DNA from: Anaerolineae bacterium | GTDB lineage: Bacteria; Chloroflexota; Anaerolineae; Promineifilales; Promineifilaceae | Assembly (NCBI GenBank): GCA_023384415.1 | Contig: JAHDWJ010000008.1 | Location: 1 to 64,000, forward strand | Direction: 5' to 3' | Length of the DNA: 64,000 nt | In this document: in pieces, positions 8,393 through 17,397 of the stretch | How the letters are laid out: every line of letters starts with the position of its first letter | Position numbering within the stretch: position 1 is the stretch's first letter | Program-made: the position numbers and the translations under genes | The notes under the pieces: model-generated | What the model was told of the DNA's origin: nothing | What the model saw: only the letters and a program-made list of their open reading frames with translations | Database searches by the model: none

Positions 8393-9184
8393 ATGAGCTA
8401 TGATTTTCTCTATGATGTGCATGAAGGGGTGGCAACGGTCACTTTTAATCGGCCAGAGGTGTTGAATGCCCTGACCTTTACTGTTTATGCCCAGTTTCGG
8501 GATTTGTTGGAACAACTGCGCTATGACGATGCGGTGAAGGTGGTTGTTCTCACCGGAGCGGGCAAGGCGTTTTGCTCTGGGGGGGATGTGTATGAGATTA
8601 TTGGCGAACTTCTGGCCCAAGATGTGAAGGGGCATCTCGATTTTACCCGCATGACCGGAGCGGTGGTTTACAATATGCGTAACCTGGAGAAGCCGATCAT
8701 CGCCGCCCTGAATGGCACCACCGCCGGGGCCGGCGCGGTCATCGCCCTGGCTTCAGATTTGCGGATCGCTTCCGAGAAGGCCAGCTTCCGCTTTTTATTT
8801 ACCAATGTCGGCCTGACGGGAGCGGATATGGGGGCGGCCTATCTGCTGCCCAGGGTGGTGGGCATGGGGCGGGCCACGGAAATTCTCTTTTTTGGGGATA
8901 AAATCACGGCGCAAGAGGCGGAGCGGATCGGCCTGGTGAACAAGGTGGTGGCCCATGATGATCTGCTCGCGGCCGCGCACCAATGGGCATCCCGTCTGGC
9001 TCACGGCCCCAGCACCGCCCTCGGCTTGACCAAACGGCTGCTCAACAACGAATGGAACATGGACCTGGCCTCAGCCATTGAATCCGAAGCCCAGGCCCAG
9101 GCCCTCATGCTCATGGGGGAAGACCACCGGCTCTTTTTTGAGGCGTTTAAGGAGAAACAGACGCCAAAGTTTACCGGAAGATAA
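8393..9184 (+). CDS. Enoyl-CoA hydratase/isomerase (crotonase) family protein
   Basis: A 263-residue crotonase. Visible are the N-terminal VATVTFNRPEVLNAL, the oxyanion-hole strand GAGKAFCSGGDV and the second oxyanion segment NGTTAGAGAVIALASDLR. The two glutamates used by classical hydratases are not apparent: the positions fall in TTAGAGAVI and in FTNVGLTGADMGAA. It may therefore be an isomerase, hydrolase or specialised hydratase acting after ring reduction. It is first in a + strand cluster with the RidA-like and acyl-CoA dehydrogenase genes. ATG 8393 is preceded by aagagg; a longer frame from 8306 lacks a ribosome site and is not used. Confidence 0.87.
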   Translation: MSYDFLYDVHEGVATVTFNRPEVLNALTFTVYAQFRDLLEQLRYDDAVKVVVLTGAGKAFCSGGDVYEIIGELLAQDVKGHLDFTRMTGAVVYNMRNLEKPIIAALNGTTAGAGAVIALASDLRIASEKASFRFLFTNVGLTGADMGAAYLLPRVVGMGRATEILFFGDKITAQEAERIGLVNKVVAHDDLLAAAHQWASRLAHGPSTALGLTKRLLNNEWNMDLASAIESEAQAQALMLMGEDHRLFFEAFKEKQTPKFTGR

Positions 9185-9291
9185 AGCGTATTTGCACCGC
9201 TAAGAGACCAAGAGGGCGAAGAAAAAAAGAGCCTGGAAAGCCTTTGTAACAATCTTTGTGCCCTTTGCCCTTCGCGGTAAACCCCTGCCTT

Positions 9292-9693
9292 ATGTCTAAA
9301 CAAATCATCACCCCCCCCGAACTGGTGCCGCCGCGAGGGTTTAATCATGGCATATTGTGTGAAGGCGGCCGCACCCTCTTTCTCGCCGGTCAGGATGCCA
9401 GTGATAACACCGGGCAAATCGTGGCCCCTGGCGATCTGGTGGCCCAATATGAGCAGGTGCTGCAAAATTTACGCGCCGTCGTGCAGGCGGCCGGCGGCCA
9501 GATGAGCGACATCGTCAAGCTCAACATTTTCGTCTCCAACCGGGATGATTACGTCTCTAAGCTGGAAGAGATCGGCCGCGTCCACAAACAATATTTCGGC
9601 CGCCATTATCCGGCTATGGCCCTCTTTGAAGTCACCGGCTTCTTCCAAAAAGCCGCCCTGATAGAGTTGGAAGGCTTCGCTTATATTGAGTAG
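9292..9693 (+). CDS. RidA/YjgF-family protein, probable imine or enamine hydrolase of the CoA pathway
   Basis: A 133-residue member of the Rid family (FLAGQDASDNTG, NLRAVVQAAGGQMSDIVKLN, and the C-terminal ALIELEGFAYIE). In canonical RidA an arginine in the YPxRS segment holds the carboxylate of 2-aminoacrylate; here the segment reads YPAMA, so the arginine is absent. That fits a substrate whose carboxylate is masked as a CoA thioester, such as an enamine made from reduced 2-aminobenzoyl-CoA (inference). Rid-like genes are recurrent neighbours of fused 2-aminobenzoyl-CoA monooxygenase/reductases. It lies 107 bp behind the crotonase. Confidence 0.82.
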   Translation: MSKQIITPPELVPPRGFNHGILCEGGRTLFLAGQDASDNTGQIVAPGDLVAQYEQVLQNLRAVVQAAGGQMSDIVKLNIFVSNRDDYVSKLEEIGRVHKQYFGRHYPAMALFEVTGFFQKAALIELEGFAYIE

Positions 9694-9695
9694 GC

Positions 9696-9765
9696 GAGTC
9701 TGCGAGTGTGCGAGTTATTTGCCCTACTCGCACACTCGCCCTACTCGCACACTCGCCTTACTCGC
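9696..9765. repeat. GCGAGT(g/t)TGCGAGT spacer repeat
   Basis: Several copies of gcgagtgtgcgag and its complement ctcgcacactcgc fill the spacer between the RidA-like and dehydrogenase genes and can fold into a stem. Related units occur at 10940-10982, 12766-12778 and 58393-58406, always in or at the edge of gene spacers. Confidence 0.6.
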
Positions 9766-9768
9766 CCC

Positions 9769-10923
9769 ATGAACTTCAACCTCACCCCCACCCAACAAGA
9801 AACCCAACAGCGTGCCCGGCACTTTGCCCAGACGGAAGTGGCCCCCTTAGCCCGCGAGACGGATGAAAGTAGAGAATTTCCGCTCCACCTGATCCGGCGG
9901 ATGGGAGAACTCGGCTTCCTCTGCGGTCCTATCAGCCCAGAATATGGCGGCTCTGGGTTAGATTACCTCAGTTACACCCTCATCTCCGAAGAGTTAGGCC
10001 GGGCCGACTCCTCGGTGCGGGGGTTTTTAGCCGTGCATGGCAGCCTGGTCTCTCTCTGTATCAACGACTGGGGCACGGAAGCCCAAAAACGGCGTTACCT
10101 GCCCGGGCTGGCTGCTGGGGAGCTGATCGGCTGCTACTGCCTCACGGAACCAAATGCTGGCTCCGATGCCGCCAGCATGGAAAGCACCGCCCGTGAAGAA
10201 GGGGACAGCTATGTTATCAATGGGGAAAAAATCTGGATCACCAACGGGGGAATGGCCGATCTGGCCCTGGTGTTTGCCAGCATAGACCGGAGTCAGCGTC
10301 ACAAAGGGATTTGCGCCTTTATCGTCGAGACGAACAATCCTGGCTTTGCCTGGGAACCGATGCCAGGCCAGGAGTTAGGCCATCGCTCATCCAGCCATGC
10401 TCATATTACCTTTACGGAGATGCGGGTACCTAAAGAAAATTTACTGGGGGAAGTTGGGGGCGGCTTTAAGGTGGCCATGAGTGCCCTGGATCATGGCCGG
10501 TTGGGGGTGGCGGCCGGGGCGGTCGGGATCGGGCAGGCGTGTCTGGATGCCTCGGTTGAATTTGTGCGGACGCGCCGCCAGTTTGGGCAGCGTATTGGCG
10601 ATTTCCAGATGATTCAGGCGACGATTGCCGATATGGCTGCGGAGCTTGAAGCGGCCCGGCTGCTGGTGTACCGGGCAGCCTGGTTGAAGGGGCAAGGGCA
10701 GCCCACCACCCGCGAAACGTCTATGGCTAAACTGTATGCTACGGAAGCGGCCGCACGCGCCGCCTCAGAAGCAGTATTGTTACACGGGGGGCGGGGGTAC
10801 AGCAACGAGTACCCGGTGGAGCGGTTCTACCGGGACATCAAAGGGTTACAAATTTACGAAGGCTCCTCCCACATCCAGCGCATTGTGATTGCCAGGGAGG
10901 TGATTGGGAGGGATAGGGGATGA
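9769..10923 (+). CDS. Acyl-CoA dehydrogenase
   Basis: A 384-residue protein of normal acyl-CoA dehydrogenase length. It shows the N-terminal helical domain, the FAD/substrate signature [12 protein letters not shown], the mid-domain [10 protein letters not shown], the C-terminal [15 protein letters not shown], and the catalytic base in [16 protein letters not shown]. It oxidises a saturated acyl-CoA to the enoyl-CoA with an electron-transfer flavoprotein as acceptor. By context it probably acts on the dicarboxylic or cyclic CoA ester after ring reduction in the adjacent aromatic pathway (inference). The ATG at 9769 is chosen because the upstream extension is encoded by spacer repeats. Confidence 0.92.
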   Translation: MNFNLTPTQQETQQRARHFAQTEVAPLARETDESREFPLHLIRRMGELGFLCGPISPEYGGSGLDYLSYTLISEELGRADSSVRGFLAVHGSLVSLCINDWGTEAQKRRYLPGLAAGELIGCYCLTEPNAGSDAASMESTAREEGDSYVINGEKIWITNGGMADLALVFASIDRSQRHKGICAFIVETNNPGFAWEPMPGQELGHRSSSHAHITFTEMRVPKENLLGEVGGGFKVAMSALDHGRLGVAAGAVGIGQACLDASVEFVRTRRQFGQRIGDFQMIQATIADMAAELEAARLLVYRAAWLKGQGQPTTRETSMAKLYATEAAARAASEAVLLHGGRGYSNEYPVERFYRDIKGLQIYEGSSHIQRIVIAREVIGRDRG

Positions 10924-10982
10924 GGGCTGAGGACTGAGGAGACGCGAGAGCTGTTTACTCGCAAACTCGCCTACTCATAAAC

Positions 10983-12755
10983 TCACTCCCCCCCCACGCA
11001 CCCAATCGCCTTCATCGCCTCGTGGGTAGTGAGGTGGATGTGATCCAGGCCAAACTGATCAGTGAAGCCAACTGCTTGCAGCCGATCCATGACTGGCCCT
11101 TTGAAGGCGGCCAGGTGAAAAACAACCCCCACTTCTTTAAGCTGCCTATGTAACCCCTCTAAGGTCTCCAGGGCACTGGCGTCTATGAAATTAACCGCTG
11201 TGCCGATGAGAACAAAATGCTCTACCTCTGGCCGGTCGGCGATGAGGCCGGTTACGGTGTCTTCTAAAAATTTGCTGTTGGCAAAATAAAGGCTCTCGTC
11301 TATGCGAATGGCGATGACGTTGGGCCAACATTGCACCGGATGGCGCAAGATATTGCGGTACGTTTCGCTCTCCCCTAATCGGCCGACAATGGCCACGTGG
11401 GGCTGGCTGGTGCGGTAAATGTAAAGCAGGAGCGCGGCCGCAATGCCCACCAACAGCCCCATCTCCACCTCCAACAACAGAACAGCGGCAAAAGTGATGA
11501 AATAAGAGGCTCCGTCTGCCTTGTTGTACCGCCAAATCGTCTTAAATGCCTGGCCATCTATCAGCCCGGCCACCGCTACAATGACAATGGCTGCCAAAAC
11601 AGCCTGGGGCAAATAGTAAAAGAGCGGAGTAAGGAAGGTAACGGTGAGGGCAATGAGGGCAGCGGTTATAATAGAGGCCAGCCCGCTGTTGGCCCCGGCG
11701 TCATAGTTGACCACTGAGCGGCTGAACCCCCCGGTAACCGGATACCCCCCAGTGAAGGCGGCTCCCAGGTTGGCCGCTCCCAGGGCGAGCAGCTCCTGGT
11801 TGGCATCTACTTTTTGCCGCCGCTTGCTGGCTAATGATTTGGCAACGGCGATGCTTTCCATATAGCCAACGAAACCAATCGCCAGGGCAGTGGGCAGCAG
11901 ATTTTTCCAGATACTCAGGTCAAAGGTTGGCCAGGTCAGATGGGGCAGCCCGGCTGGCACCTGACCAACCACTTTAAGGCCCGCGGCCGCATCCAACCCC
12001 CATCCCCAACTCAGCAAACTCCCCAACAACAGCACCACCAGCGGGGCCGCCTTGCTCACCGTCAAGGCCATTGTGTGAGGGATCCCCCACCGTTTTAGCG
12101 GGTTGGTCAGCCCGACCCGGAAATAGATGAGGGTGAGAATAGCCCCCACCCCCAGGAGCAGAGGAAGCCAATCGGTTTGTCTCAGGTGTTGGCCGAGGTA
12201 TTGGAGCAGGGGGAAGAAGCTGAGGTTGGGGACGGGAAACCCCAGGATATGTTTAAGTTGGGAGATACCGATGAGGAGCGCGGCCGCGGCCGTAAACCCA
12301 GACAACACCGGATGGCTCATAAAGTTGACCAGAAAACCAAGCCGCAGCACCCCCATCAATCCTTGCAGCAGGGCCACCAGCAAAGCCAGCGTCAACGCCA
12401 GTTGGATATAGCCTCCTGTTCCTGGTTCAGCCAGGGTCCCCACCCCAGAGGCAACCAACAAAGAAACAATCGCCACCGGCCCCACCGCCAGCGACCGGCT
12501 CGTGCCTAACAGCCCATACAATATGAGCGGTACGATGCTGGCATACAGCCCCACTTGCGGTGGCAGCCCAGCCAACAGGGCATAAGCCATCCCCTGGGGC
12601 ACCAACATAATCGCCACAATCAGGCCAGCCAACAAATCTCCCGGCAAATCAGCCCGGCGATACGACCGCATCCAGGCCACAGCCGGGACAAAACGGGGCC
12701 ACCAACGGCCCGCCGCTTCCGGCGACAATGGGTGTTTGGCAGAAGTGGATGTCAT
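10983..12755 (-). CDS. SulP-family anion (sulfate) transporter with STAS domain
   Basis: A 590-residue membrane transporter. The N-terminal 430 residues carry about 12-14 hydrophobic segments with the SulP signature VPQGMAYALLAGLPPQVGLY near the first helix and TGGYPVTGGFSRS in the middle. The last about 120 residues form a cytoplasmic STAS domain (IRIDESLYFANSKFLED, FIDASALETLEGLH). Such proteins move sulfate, bicarbonate or other anions. Its ATG overlaps the rhodanese stop by four bases (ATGA), so the two are translationally coupled, and a sulfur-related role is likely. SulP proteins vary in anion, so sulfate is only the leading guess. Confidence 0.9.
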   Translation of the reverse strand: MTSTSAKHPLSPEAAGRWWPRFVPAVAWMRSYRRADLPGDLLAGLIVAIMLVPQGMAYALLAGLPPQVGLYASIVPLILYGLLGTSRSLAVGPVAIVSLLVASGVGTLAEPGTGGYIQLALTLALLVALLQGLMGVLRLGFLVNFMSHPVLSGFTAAAALLIGISQLKHILGFPVPNLSFFPLLQYLGQHLRQTDWLPLLLGVGAILTLIYFRVGLTNPLKRWGIPHTMALTVSKAAPLVVLLLGSLLSWGWGLDAAAGLKVVGQVPAGLPHLTWPTFDLSIWKNLLPTALAIGFVGYMESIAVAKSLASKRRQKVDANQELLALGAANLGAAFTGGYPVTGGFSRSVVNYDAGANSGLASIITAALIALTVTFLTPLFYYLPQAVLAAIVIVAVAGLIDGQAFKTIWRYNKADGASYFITFAAVLLLEVEMGLLVGIAAALLLYIYRTSQPHVAIVGRLGESETYRNILRHPVQCWPNVIAIRIDESLYFANSKFLEDTVTGLIADRPEVEHFVLIGTAVNFIDASALETLEGLHRQLKEVGVVFHLAAFKGPVMDRLQAVGFTDQFGLDHIHLTTHEAMKAIGCVGGE

Positions 12756-13150
12756 GAGAGTAAGCGAGTTTGCGAGGGGGTGAGTCTGTGGTCTCTGCGT
12801 CCCCCCTCATTGCTTTCTACCGCTCTCTGCCAGGCAATCATCCCGCCCGACAGGTTCATTACCTGGGTGAATCCTTGCCGCTGTAATGTTTCACAGGCGA
12901 CCTGGCTGCGTGCCCCAGAGCGACACACACAAACAATGGGTTTGTCTTTGGGCAGCTCCTGGCTGCGTACTGGGATAACCGGCAGGGGCATCAGGCGTAC
13001 CCCTGAGATATGCCCATCGTGGGCATACTCTTCCGGGGAACGGACATCTACCATAACCAGGGAATCTTTATTTTGCAGCCGCTGCTTTAATTCAGCCGGG
13101 CTAATTTGGGCAATAGATGAGCGGGTGGACGAAAATAAGTTACGAAACAT
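12752..13150 (-). CDS. Rhodanese-like sulfurtransferase
   Basis: A 132-residue single-domain rhodanese. The start (AELKQRLQNKDSLVMVDVRSPEEYAHDGHI, here abbreviated around VDVRSPEEY and HISGVRLMPL) is typical, and the active loop is C-R-S-G-A-R-S with the catalytic Cys in VCVCRSGARS. It moves sulfane sulfur from a persulfide donor to an acceptor in the cytoplasm. It overlaps and precedes the SulP transporter, suggesting a small sulfur uptake/handling operon. A CRP-type palindrome lies about 200 bp upstream. The C-terminal 25 residues after GGMIAWQRAV are non-conserved and include spacer-repeat codons. Confidence 0.9.
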   Translation of the reverse strand: MFRNLFSSTRSSIAQISPAELKQRLQNKDSLVMVDVRSPEEYAHDGHISGVRLMPLPVIPVRSQELPKDKPIVCVCRSGARSQVACETLQRQGFTQVMNLSGGMIAWQRAVESNEGGRRDHRLTPSQTRLLS

Positions 13151-13210
13151 AATGGACCTCGATTTAGTTCAAGTCAGGATTGTAACTATTCAGGTTCTCT
13201 GGATATGGAC

Positions 13211-13274
13211 CCGCTAAGACGCTAAGAACGCCAAGCAATTACTCAAGTTCTTTGTGTTCTTAGCGTCTTGGCGG
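13211..13274. repeat. Inverted repeat ccgctaagacgctaagaac
   Basis: A 19-bp inverted repeat (13211-13229 and 13256-13274, one mismatch) between genes. Degenerate relatives occur at 9195-9285 and 46351-46420, where half-sites such as accgctaag or cttggcgtcttaacggt recur. Confidence 0.65.
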
Positions 13275-13347
13275 TGAATAGTTACTCAGGATTTACTCTG
13301 ACAAGCATCATCTGGCCTGGATGGGTGATCAGAGGTGGCTTGTTCAG

Positions 13348-13373
13348 AGCATTGTGATTTTGTTCACAATGCT
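13348..13373. promoter_or_regulatory. CRP/FNR-type operator TGTGA-N6-TCACA
   Basis: agcattgtga-ttttgt-tcacaatgct is a perfect 10-bp inverted repeat containing the exact TGTGA-N6-TCACA core recognised by CRP-type regulators. It lies in the spacer upstream of the rhodanese-SulP operon and just behind the acyltransferase stop. A stem without a T tract makes a terminator less likely. The regulator itself is not in the window. Confidence 0.5.
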
Positions 13374-13382
13374 ATAGTAGTA

Positions 13383-14561
13383 TCATCCTGTAAAACTGTG
13401 GCGAGAATTATGTAAAGATTGCGTAAGAACCAGATTTTGGGAATTTCCCCCTTCTTGTCGTTGTTCGGTATCGTCCTGCTCCACCAGAGAAGCGATGGCC
13501 TGCGGCCGCAGCCGGGAATAACGCAGCATCATCGGCAGCAGCAGCCGCATAGGGGCCCAACGGGAATAAAAGCGAATTTCCGTCGCCCGTTGGCCAGGTA
13601 CCATCTTATCTTTGGTTGGATTGACAATCGGGCCAGTCTCAACCCCACGCAACCGTTGGGCCAGGGCAAATTCCATACTGGCTAACAGCACATTTTCATA
13701 AGCATGAAAATTGGTGTGACGGGTACGGTCAAACGCCCCAGACAGGCAGGCCAGCCGTTGACCCACAATGGCGAAGGTGTGGTAGCCAACAATCTCCCCT
13801 TCCAGCCGGGCCACAAAATGCACCATGTCCGGGTTCGGGGCGGTCAGGCTGGCTCGAATCATATTTTCATAATTATCCTGAAACGCAGCCAGCAGATTTA
13901 GCGGGTTGCTGTGCATACAGGCCAGGGCCGCAGCCTGCATTTCCGGTGGAAGCGGGCCGCGTATGGTCTCAATAGTTCCCCCTTTGTTAGCAAATTTGCG
14001 AATTTTGCGCCGGAAATTTTTGCTGCTGGCATATAGATCATCAGCCTTGTTCAGGCCACGCAAATCAATCCAGCCCGCATTGGTAAACGGGGTGGCCACG
14101 TAATTTTTGCCCCCATCAGCATCAGCAAAATCCACCACACACCCCTGGATATACTTTTTTTGTAGGAAAGCCACCGCTTGTAAGAAAAAGTCGTGGCGAT
14201 CCTGCCCGGCCGCGACAAACCCGGGATTGGCGTGGCCGTCAGTGAGCAGGCCAGTACGTTCCCAATAAAAGATGGGGAAGCTGGGGTGGTCAATTAAAAA
14301 GGCCAGTACCGGGTTGGCAAAGAGGGATTTACCGGTATGGGAGCAATGTTCGATAAGGGTCACACCTGCCAGGCGGCCGCCCTCATCATATCCCCGCACC
14401 ATCATAGGCCGCACCATTTTAGAGCCGGTTTGCAGCAGCATATTCCAAATGCTCCAGACACGATTATCCAACCCCCAGTGGGCCAGATCATCCACCAAAA
14501 TCGCCTTTTCAGCTTCTGTCACCAGTTCTCGGCTCAAGGTAAAGTGTAATTTAGGGGCCAT
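13383..14561 (-). CDS. GNAT-family N-acyltransferase (BioF2/FemAB-like)
   Basis: A 392-residue protein. The N-terminal half carries a mixed region (SIWNMLLQTGSK, GVTLIEHCSHTGKSLFANP), and the second half the GNAT-like core of BioF2/FemAB type: SSKNFRRKIRKFANKGGTIE resembles the S-x-x-x-R-x-x-I-R-K segment of acyltransferases that use aminoacyl or acyl donors, then VARLEGEIVGYHTFAIV and a C-terminal HAYENVLLASMEFALAQ. Such enzymes acylate cell-envelope or small-molecule amines; the substrate is unknown. The start is firm: aaggaggtga lies 5 bases before the ATG. Monocistronic. Confidence 0.65.
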   Translation of the reverse strand: MAPKLHFTLSRELVTEAEKAILVDDLAHWGLDNRVWSIWNMLLQTGSKMVRPMMVRGYDEGGRLAGVTLIEHCSHTGKSLFANPVLAFLIDHPSFPIFYWERTGLLTDGHANPGFVAAGQDRHDFFLQAVAFLQKKYIQGCVVDFADADGGKNYVATPFTNAGWIDLRGLNKADDLYASSKNFRRKIRKFANKGGTIETIRGPLPPEMQAAALACMHSNPLNLLAAFQDNYENMIRASLTAPNPDMVHFVARLEGEIVGYHTFAIVGQRLACLSGAFDRTRHTNFHAYENVLLASMEFALAQRLRGVETGPIVNPTKDKMVPGQRATEIRFYSRWAPMRLLLPMMLRYSRLRPQAIASLVEQDDTEQRQEGGNSQNLVLTQSLHNSRHSFTG

Positions 14562-14583
14562 CGTTCACCTCCTTAAAATAAAA

Positions 14584-14721
14584 GTAGGGCGATTTTCCAA
14601 AGGGTGTTTCCAAGAGCTAGGGGAGTGAGGCATCCCCAGATGCCGATCCCTTCGCCTCTGGGGATGCTCACTCCTCACCTTTCAACTGCAATGAAACACG
14701 CCGTTTTCCAAATCGCCCTAC
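14584..14721. repeat. Palindromic dispersed element (gtagggcgattt ends), copy 1
   Basis: Ends are the inverted repeat gtagggcgattt / aaatcgccctac, extended imperfectly to gtgtttc / gaaacac. The centre has a second palindrome, gaggcatccccagatgc with complementary cctctggggatgctcac. The same two-layer structure occurs at 23598-23733, and a single end at 8229-8246. No gene inside. Confidence 0.75.
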
Positions 14722-14768
14722 AGTTCTTGTTTATGCTGTTGGTTGGCGGCCGGCATTGCCCGGCGTCG

Positions 14769-15576
14769 TCATTGTCTGCGTCGTCCTCGTTGCTGGCTGC
14801 GGCCGCGCCTGCACCAGCAGCCCACCCCCAGAACCGCCAGCAGCAGCCAGCCTATGACCCACACCCACACCTCTGGCAGGGACCAGTTGACCCGCTGTAA
14901 CTAAATATCCACAATGAGCAATCCGGCAACGGCAAAGCTGCCCAACACCAACTGACTCAGACCAAAAGTGCCCCGTTCGATGGCGACCGCTTCCCGGCGA
15001 ATAATCCAGGCCCCCGCGGCCGCGCTAAAAAAGACCGCACTGTAAATATTGGCGTGAAAACCATCCACCGGCCAGGGCCAAAAAGCAGTCGCCGATTGGG
15101 GAATAAAAAACATCGCCAGACCATACGCCCCATACACAACCGCCTGACCAATCAACAACCGCCGCCACCGAGGGGATAACCGGCGAGATTGTTCGGCCGG
15201 TCGCCGGTACGCCCACCACATTATGGCGGTGATCTCAAAGGAAACCAGGTACAAAAAGAACCACAAGCGCACGGCACGTCGCCCCAGATCAAAACTGTTT
15301 AGATACAGCAGCGACGCCAACGATACAACCAGGGTAAAAATTACCGCCACCGGCAGCGAAAGCCGTGCTGGGGCCCACCGGTTCACCACCAGCAAAATCA
15401 GCACGGCAGCCATCTCTGCCGCATAGACCGCCCTAGGAAGCGGGCGTGATAGGGGGCCAACGGGGTGTGACCAGGTGAGGCAGAAAAAACAGTCCCACGC
15501 TGCCAACGATTAAGATGAGGGCAACCAGGGTGATAAACGGTCGCAAATAAGGCAAGGAAGGTGATGTTTCAGGCAT
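14769..15576 (-). pseudogene. Decayed integral membrane protein gene (two frameshifts and an in-frame stop)
   Basis: Reading from ATG 15576, a first helix (PFITLVALILIVGSVGLFFLP) runs into HLVTPRWP and then off-frame. Adding one C to the five-C run near 15455 and one G to the ggg near 15432 restores PYHARFLG-AVYAAEMAAVLILLV and a multi-helix protein to VDI at 14904. A TAG follows (14901-14903), yet the same frame continues with NWSLPEVWVWVIGWLLLAVLG, a plausible last helix, to TGA at 14769. All pieces are hydrophobic and co-linear, so this was one protein of about 265 residues with 7-8 helices. Its start overlaps the ligase stop, so it was coupled to it. Homopolymer errors in the assembly could explain the two shifts. 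Confidence 0.6.
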
Positions 15577-17173
15577 ACTGTTTGCTCTCCTGTAAAATGA
15601 CCATAGCTCGTTCCTGCTCCTGTGCCAACAATACCCGGCGCAAAACCTTACCGGTGAGTAACCTGGGAATGGCCTCCACAAATTCAATCTGGCGGATTTT
15701 CTTGTATGGGGCCACCCGCTCCGCCACATAAGCCATAATCTCTTCTGGCGACACATCCGCTTTGAGGACCACAAACGCTTTGGGAATCTCTCCGGCGGCC
15801 GCATCCGGTTTGCCAATGACACAGGCATCGGCTATCGCGGTATGTCCCAATAGGACGGCCTCTAATTCTGCGGGAGCCACCTGGTACCCTTTGTATTTAA
15901 TCAACTCCTTCAACCGATCGACGATATAAAAGTACCCATCCTCATCCACATAACCAATATCTCCCGTGTGCAGCCAGCCATCAGCGTTCAAGGTCGCGGC
16001 GGTGGCTTCTGGATTGTGCCAATACCCTTTCATTACCTGCGGGCCACGCACCCACAGCTCACCTCGTTCCCCTTGAGCAACCGGCGCATGGGTGACGATA
16101 TCCACCAACTGCACTTCTGTATTGGGCAGAGGAAAACCGACTGTGCCCGGCTTGTTCACCCCCCGCGCCAGTGGCCCCAGGCAGACAGCCGCCGTCGCCT
16201 CAGTCATGCCATATCCCTGCATAATCCAGCAGTCCAACCGCGCCTCAAAGGCCGCTTCAACTTCCTGACTGAGCGCGGCCGCACCGGAAGAGATGAGCCG
16301 CAGTGAGGAAAGGTCATACTGATTGACCAGGGGATGTTTAGCCAGGGCCAACACAATAGGGGGTGCCACCAGGGTGAAGGTAACACGGTACTGCTGAATC
16401 AACTCTAAAAATTGGGCCAGGTCAAAGCGGGGCATCGTAACCAGGGTGCAACCACGCTGCATGGAGACATTCAGCATTACATTCAACCCCATCGTATGAA
16501 AAAACGGGGTGATACCCAAAATGACATCATCGGGCCAAAAGCCCAGATGCCCAGCCATAGCCTCCATCTGGCACACATTGGCGATGAGGTTGGTATGGGT
16601 GAGCATCACCCCTTTGGGCAAGCCGGTCGTGCCGCTGGAGTAGAGAATGACAGCTATATCTTCTTGGGGGTTGATAGTCACCGACAGCCGCTGTCCATCA
16701 TGTTGCAAGAGAGCGGCAAATGGGGTCGCTCCTTCGGCCTCGCCCAAGACAAAAATTTCATCTACAAAGGCTTCCCCAGCGGCCACCTGGGCATTGGCCA
16801 GGAAGGGGGGAACGGTGAACAGGTAGCGGGCGTGGGTATCCCGCAGTTGGTGAGCCAACTCGTGAGGGGTATACAATGGGCTAGCCGTGGTGACGATACC
16901 ACCAGCCAACAGGGTCCCATAACAGACGACGGCAAATTCTGGCAGATTAGGCAGATAGAGGGCTACGACATCCCCTTTTTGCAGGCCGCGCTTTTGCAAT
17001 CCACCAGCCACCAGGTGGATCATGCCTTGGAGTTGGGGGTAACTGATAGTGCGGCCGCTCGGCCCGTCAATCAGTGCCACCTTATCACCATGGGCCGCCA
17101 GAAAGGGGGCCAAATAGTCGGGAAGGGAAAGGTTAGGAATAGTTATGCTTGGGGTTGGACTGGTGTAAATCAT
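15569..17173 (-). CDS. AMP-forming acyl/aryl-CoA ligase (4-coumarate-CoA-ligase-like)
   Basis: A 534-residue ANL-superfamily ligase. Visible are the phosphate loop LYSSGTTGLPKGVMLTH, the GYGMTEA motif, GELWVRGPQVMKGYW, the hinge region HTGDIGYVDEDGYFYIVDR, KYKGYQVAPAELE and the catalytic lysine near the C-terminus in LLTGKVLRR. It activates a carboxylate as the acyl-AMP and transfers it to CoA. The overall pattern is that of 4-coumarate/medium-chain ligases, so feeding an aromatic acid to the nearby CoA-ester monooxygenase pathway is possible but unproven. ATG 17173 has aaggagcaaaca upstream; the in-frame 17200 start does not. A small membrane gene overlaps its end. Confidence 0.9.
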   Translation of the reverse strand: MIYTSPTPSITIPNLSLPDYLAPFLAAHGDKVALIDGPSGRTISYPQLQGMIHLVAGGLQKRGLQKGDVVALYLPNLPEFAVVCYGTLLAGGIVTTASPLYTPHELAHQLRDTHARYLFTVPPFLANAQVAAGEAFVDEIFVLGEAEGATPFAALLQHDGQRLSVTINPQEDIAVILYSSGTTGLPKGVMLTHTNLIANVCQMEAMAGHLGFWPDDVILGITPFFHTMGLNVMLNVSMQRGCTLVTMPRFDLAQFLELIQQYRVTFTLVAPPIVLALAKHPLVNQYDLSSLRLISSGAAALSQEVEAAFEARLDCWIMQGYGMTEATAAVCLGPLARGVNKPGTVGFPLPNTEVQLVDIVTHAPVAQGERGELWVRGPQVMKGYWHNPEATAATLNADGWLHTGDIGYVDEDGYFYIVDRLKELIKYKGYQVAPAELEAVLLGHTAIADACVIGKPDAAAGEIPKAFVVLKADVSPEEIMAYVAERVAPYKKIRQIEFVEAIPRLLTGKVLRRVLLAQEQERAMVILQESKQYA

Positions 17174-17397
17174 TGTTTGCTCCTTGAAAACAGGTTTCAA
17201 CTTTCAAGTTCCCTGAGTTCCCACAAGTTCGCGGCATTTTTCCTCAGCCTGTGACCGGTATGAGGCGATGCGGTATGTGGATAACCCGCGAGGCTATACA
17301 AAAGAGTGTAGGCCGGGTCATTGCTAACTTTCCAGCCAACTTTTTGCTAAATTTTGGGCAAAATGGGGGTGGTGCAGGGGCGTATGACCATACGCCC

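Noticed and set aside
14604..14900. Plus-strand ORF of 98 codons
   Set aside because: It runs through a palindromic repeat and antisense of the decayed membrane gene; composition is Pro/Ser/Ala noise and there is no ribosome site.
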